From assembly GCA_030068525.1 (NCBI GenBank), contig JASJOS010000033.1:1-32306 (forward strand): a stretch of 32,306 nucleotides of DNA, written 5' to 3'. Under the pieces are notes generated by a model, which was not told the DNA's origin, did no database searches, and saw nothing but the letters and a program-made list of their open reading frames with translations. Positions 32,185-32,306 of the stretch are shown here, one piece after another. Position 1 is the first letter of the stretch. Each line of letters starts with the position of its first letter. The translations under genes were made by a program, and so were the position numbers. This stretch comes from Xanthocytophaga flava (GTDB lineage Bacteria > Bacteroidota > Bacteroidia > Cytophagales > 172606-1).

Positions 32185-32306
32185 GAAGCTGTCTTAAAAT
32201 ATCTGGAAACAAAAAAAGGCATTGAAAAAAGTTGAATTTTTGTCGTGACCAAACTCCAAAAAAACAACTAGCCAATGCCTTCATCAAAGAAAAAACAAAA
32301 AAAGAA
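32184..32306 (+). mobile_element. Left end of an insertion sequence
   Basis: The RND homology stops near 32184 and is followed by GAAGCTGTCTTAAAATATCT, an insertion-sequence-like end. A 9-bp inverted pair AAGGCATTG/CAATGCCTT (around 32217 and 32273) brackets the leader before a new reading frame. The element runs off the right edge, so family and target duplication cannot be determined. Confidence 0.5.
32275..32306 (+). CDS. Start of a probable transposase (partial)
   Basis: ATG at 32275 begins MPSSKKKQKK, a lysine-rich start typical of DNA-binding transposases, and runs off the window. Its placement about 90 bp inside the element end is normal. The 10 residues do not allow a family call. 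Confidence 0.4.
   Translation, partial: MPSSKKKQKK

Noticed and set aside
32185-32287. N-terminal part of the 116-codon RND-containing ORF
   Set aside because: Sequence beyond about 32184 belongs to an insertion-element end; the fusion is a junction artefact.

Overview
The window looks like chromosomal DNA of a Bacteroidota bacterium, most likely a Cytophagales-type soil or biofilm organism (inference). The reasons are type IX secretion (T9SS) C-terminal sorting domains on three large secreted proteins, a LytTR regulator/LytS-type kinase pair, a LuxR-type HTH ending typical of Bacteroidota membrane regulators, and a Bacteroidota-style promoter (TTTG, 18-bp spacer, TAnnTTTG). No tRNA, rRNA or CRISPR array was seen.

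Layout. 1-5.7 kb is AT-rich and gene-poor. It holds an IS3-type element end, a GTG-started membrane regulator, a stand-alone receiver protein, an inverted IS end, and about 3.7 kb without believable genes but with hairpins and short tandem duplications. 5.7-14.8 kb is visibly richer in G+C. After a small unknown gene and transposase debris comes a leftward run of seven genes: MarR regulator, rifampicin-phosphotransferase-like enzyme, alpha/beta hydrolase, MATE pump, DoxX protein, and a secreted dienelactone-hydrolase-like esterase (plus the repeat-rich rph start). A dead RibD/DHFR-like gene and an IS66 transposase tail close it. This reads as an acquired drug-resistance/detoxification cassette between transposon scars. 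The marR promoter carries a perfect 8-7-8 palindrome over its -7 box, and the rph start lies in five 17-bp repeats, so transcription and translation of the resistance enzyme may both be switchable.

15-22.5 kb holds a methyltransferase, a DUF5694/TraB-like protein, a LytTR regulator, a kinase that has lost its front half, a frameshifted T9SS cargo gene, and an ImmA/IrrE peptidase gene whose antitoxin partner is reduced to its 3' end. 22.5-27.6 kb holds two opposed paralogous T9SS propeller-like proteins (one frameshifted), a possible lipoprotein, and a secreted protein with a stop codon in its signal peptide. 27.7-28.9 kb is a small accessory cassette: a VRR-NUC-like tail, an unknown 149-aa gene, a 28-bp-period repeat array and an XRE-type HTH ORF without a normal start codon. 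This is the best candidate for something undescribed. 29-32.3 kb holds tandem secreted paralogs, two tiny overlapping unknown ORFs, SRPBCC and NmrA-like genes, and an RND pump gene cut by another IS.

The common theme is genome decay and rearrangement: at least ten broken genes, five IS ends or fragments, and over a dozen 12-19-bp tandem duplications. Two frameshifts lie in homopolymers, so assembly error must be excluded. All family assignments are by eye, without database search.
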